Source of the DNA: Colwellia sp. E2M01
GTDB lineage: Bacteria; Pseudomonadota; Gammaproteobacteria; Enterobacterales; Alteromonadaceae
Assembly (NCBI RefSeq): GCF_018860585.1
Contig: NZ_JAHKPR010000001.1
Location: forward strand, 1-57,458
Length of the DNA stretch: 57,458 nucleotides
Direction of reading: 5' to 3'
Positions within the stretch are counted from its first letter, which is position 1, and each line of letters starts with the position of its first letter. A program made the position numbers and the translations under genes. The notes under the pieces are model-generated. The model worked only from the letters and a program-made list of their open reading frames with translations. It made no database searches and was not told the origin of the DNA. Below, piece by piece: positions 55,999-57,458 of the stretch.

Positions 55999-56712
55999 AT
56001 GACAACAGACACTTTACCTAATATTAATAACGATGCTTTCGATATTCCGACTATAGATAAATTTAAAACATCCCCCGAAGCGCATAAACCACGTATTTTA
56101 CTTTTATATGGTTCAATTAGAAAACGTTCTTATAGCCGTTTAGTGGTAGAAGAAAGTGCAAGGTTGTTAACTGCCTACGGCGCAGAAACTCGTATATTTA
56201 ATCCCGAAGGCTTGCCGCAACCCGATGCCGACGAAGAATCACACCCAAAAGTACAAGAGTTACGAGAATTAATGATTTGGTCAGAAGGGCAGGTGTGGTG
56301 CTCTCCAGAGCGTCATGGCAGCATGACCAGTATTTTAAAAAGCCAAATAGACTGGATGCCTCTTAGTATTGGTGCCGTTCGCCCCACACAAGGTAAAGTA
56401 TTAGCCGTTATGCAAGTATCAGGTGGCTCACAGTCTTTTAATGCGGTAAATCAAATGCGTGTTTTGGGGCGATGGATGAGAATGTTCACTATTCCTAATC
56501 AATCATCAGTGGCTAAAGCATTTTTAGAATTTGAAGAAGATGGCAAAATGAAACAATCTGCTTATTACAACCGTATTGTTGATGTAGTAGAAGAGTTAAT
56601 GAAATTCACCTTACTACTTAGAGATAACAAGGATTACTTAGTCGATAGATACTCAGAGCGAGTAGAAAGTGCAGAGCAACTTAGTAAACGTGTTAATCAA
56701 AAATCAATTTAA
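55999..56712 (+). CDS. arsH: ArsH-type NADPH-dependent FMN reductase
   Basis: A 237-residue flavodoxin-like protein. The FMN-binding loop [13 protein letters not shown], the [20 protein letters not shown] region and [34 protein letters not shown] are all characteristic of ArsH. The family reduces flavin and azo or quinone substrates, and in several bacteria oxidises trivalent organoarsenicals, giving resistance. No arsR, arsB, arsC or acr3 gene is nearby, so it is an orphan arsH here. AAGGA precedes the ATG. It is divergent from prsK and apparently monocistronic. Confidence 0.95.
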   Translation: MTTDTLPNINNDAFDIPTIDKFKTSPEAHKPRILLLYGSIRKRSYSRLVVEESARLLTAYGAETRIFNPEGLPQPDADEESHPKVQELRELMIWSEGQVWCSPERHGSMTSILKSQIDWMPLSIGAVRPTQGKVLAVMQVSGGSQSFNAVNQMRVLGRWMRMFTIPNQSSVAKAFLEFEEDGKMKQSAYYNRIVDVVEELMKFTLLLRDNKDYLVDRYSERVESAEQLSKRVNQKSI

Positions 56713-56829
56713 AACAATTAAGTACTAGTATTAGCAAAAAGCTTTTTATAGAATGCTCGTCAATTATCTACCTGTGGCTCAACGGGTTTATTTATAACTC
56801 AAAGCCACTTTAATTATAAACAGTAATAT

Positions 56830-56884
56830 GCGCCATTAGCTCACTTGGATAGAGCGTCGCCCTCCGGAGGATACGGTCAGGGTT
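56830..56884 (+). pseudogene. Decayed tRNA-Arg copy
   Basis: The first 50 bases match the intact tRNA-Arg at 56924 with seven differences, including the anticodon loop CTCCGGA. Anticodon-stem pairing is disturbed (TCGCC against GGATA), and the T arm and 3' acceptor strand are missing: after GGTCAGGGTT the similarity ends. It is therefore a truncated tandem copy unlikely to fold or be charged. Confidence 0.8.
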
Positions 56885-56923
56885 AAAGTGGTAAAAAAGG
56901 GAAACAGTCAAAATTAGTATTAT

Positions 56924-57000
56924 GCGCCATTAGCTCAGCTGGATAGAGCGTCACCCTCCGGAGGTGAAGGTCGCAGGTTCGACTCCTGCATGGCGCGCCA
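56924..57000 (+). tRNA. tRNA-Arg (anticodon CCG)
   Basis: A 77-nt gene including an encoded 3' CCA. The acceptor stem is GCGCCAT with ATGGCGC, discriminator G. The D arm is AGCTCAGCTGGATAGAGC. The anticodon stem TCACC/GGTGA encloses the loop CTCCGGA, giving anticodon CCG for CGG codons. The T arm is GCAGGTTCGACTCCTGC. All arms pair as expected. Confidence 0.97.
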
Positions 57001-57458
57001 TTGCTAAACTTTTCTAAAAATAATAATTAAATACCTTAATAAAACATCATTTATAATTATTATTTTTACGACTTCTACTTTTTATTGTCACAACTCCTTA
57101 TATTTTATCTGCGACAAAACTGTGACAGATTTGCGACAAACTTCACCTGAAGCTGAATATTATAAAATAACACGCTTTATTAAACTGGTATTATCCTCAT
57201 TTGAAATAGTGCACCAGTTACACCTGTAAACAAACTAACTGTATTAAAAATATGAGCTAATTATTTTTTCAAAGTAATATTTGGTTGCAGCTCTTGGGGA
57301 TTTAATAATAAACTTAAATAATCTCGGTAACTATGTCAGTTTTTTTTACAACCTTAACCCTTTATAATATTTTTTATTTGTAACCAATTGTTTATAAAGT
57401 GTTATTTTTTTAGGTACGAATTTTGCAAAAAATGAGACCTTTTTGTTTGCCCAGCGAA
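57001..57458. other. Non-coding right end
   Basis: About 460 bp of AT-rich DNA after the tRNA gene with no recognisable gene. TGCGACAAA appears twice near 57110 and 57132. An ATG at 57432 opens a frame that runs off the window after nine codons, too short to judge. Confidence 0.5.

Noticed and set aside
57432..57458. Start of a coding gene at the right edge
   Set aside because: Only nine codons are visible and the ribosome-binding site is not convincing.

Overview
The window looks like chromosomal DNA of a marine gammaproteobacterium of the order Alteromonadales, most likely Colwelliaceae (Colwellia, Cognaticolwellia or Thalassotalea type). This is inferred from the AT-rich composition, the gene families, and an exosortase A (XrtA) exopolysaccharide locus beside ordinary gammaproteobacterial housekeeping genes (polA, gor, prlC, tRNA-Arg). 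I see no insertion sequence, integrase, CRISPR array or rRNA.

Left part (1-17.4 kb): two paralogous small proteins flank a frame with no plausible start codon; this resembles a broken effector/immunity-type cassette. polA follows, then an AT-rich gap with two perfect DnaA boxes. Next is a secreted lipoprotein alginate lyase (CBM32 plus PL7). A metal-homeostasis island then holds an ABC ATPase/permease pair, a DUF3299 lipoprotein, a MerC-like membrane protein, a His-rich DUF2796 (ZrgA-like) protein and a DUF1826 protein. Its two rightward and leftward promoters share the palindrome ATGATAC-N3-GTATCAT, so it is probably a Zur-type zinc regulon. Glutathione reductase, oligopeptidase A, a barrel-like envelope protein and a Tag-like DNA glycosylase follow.

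Central and right part (17.4-55.7 kb): a large XrtA/PEP-CTERM-type exopolysaccharide locus. An outer block carries an acetyltransferase-like protein, a GT2, a beta-helix protein overlapping a hexapeptide acyltransferase, a TIGR03087-like glycosyltransferase and an 868-residue PKD-repeat lipoprotein. The core is a 15-gene leftward run (45,994 to 26,316): initiating sugar transferase, DUF3473 deacetylase, exosortase A-EpsI, an 891-residue RIFT-barrel/lyase-like protein, glycosyltransferases, a second deacetylase, FemAB-like protein, acyltransferase, amidotransferase, flippase, sulfotransferase and O-antigen-ligase-like protein. A divergent rightward run (46,244 to 52,106) encodes the export side: Wza-like lipoprotein, chain-length protein, tyrosine kinase, outer-membrane protein and AAA ATPase. 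The prsK-prsR two-component pair closes the locus.

Together these genes predict a lipid-linked, Wzx/Wzy-type polysaccharide that is acetylated, deacetylated, amidated and probably sulfated, exported across the outer membrane, and linked to surface protein sorting by exosortase A. No PEP-CTERM substrate protein and no prsT is encoded in this window. The right end has arsH, a decayed tRNA-Arg copy, an intact tRNA-Arg(CCG), and about 460 bp without a recognisable gene.
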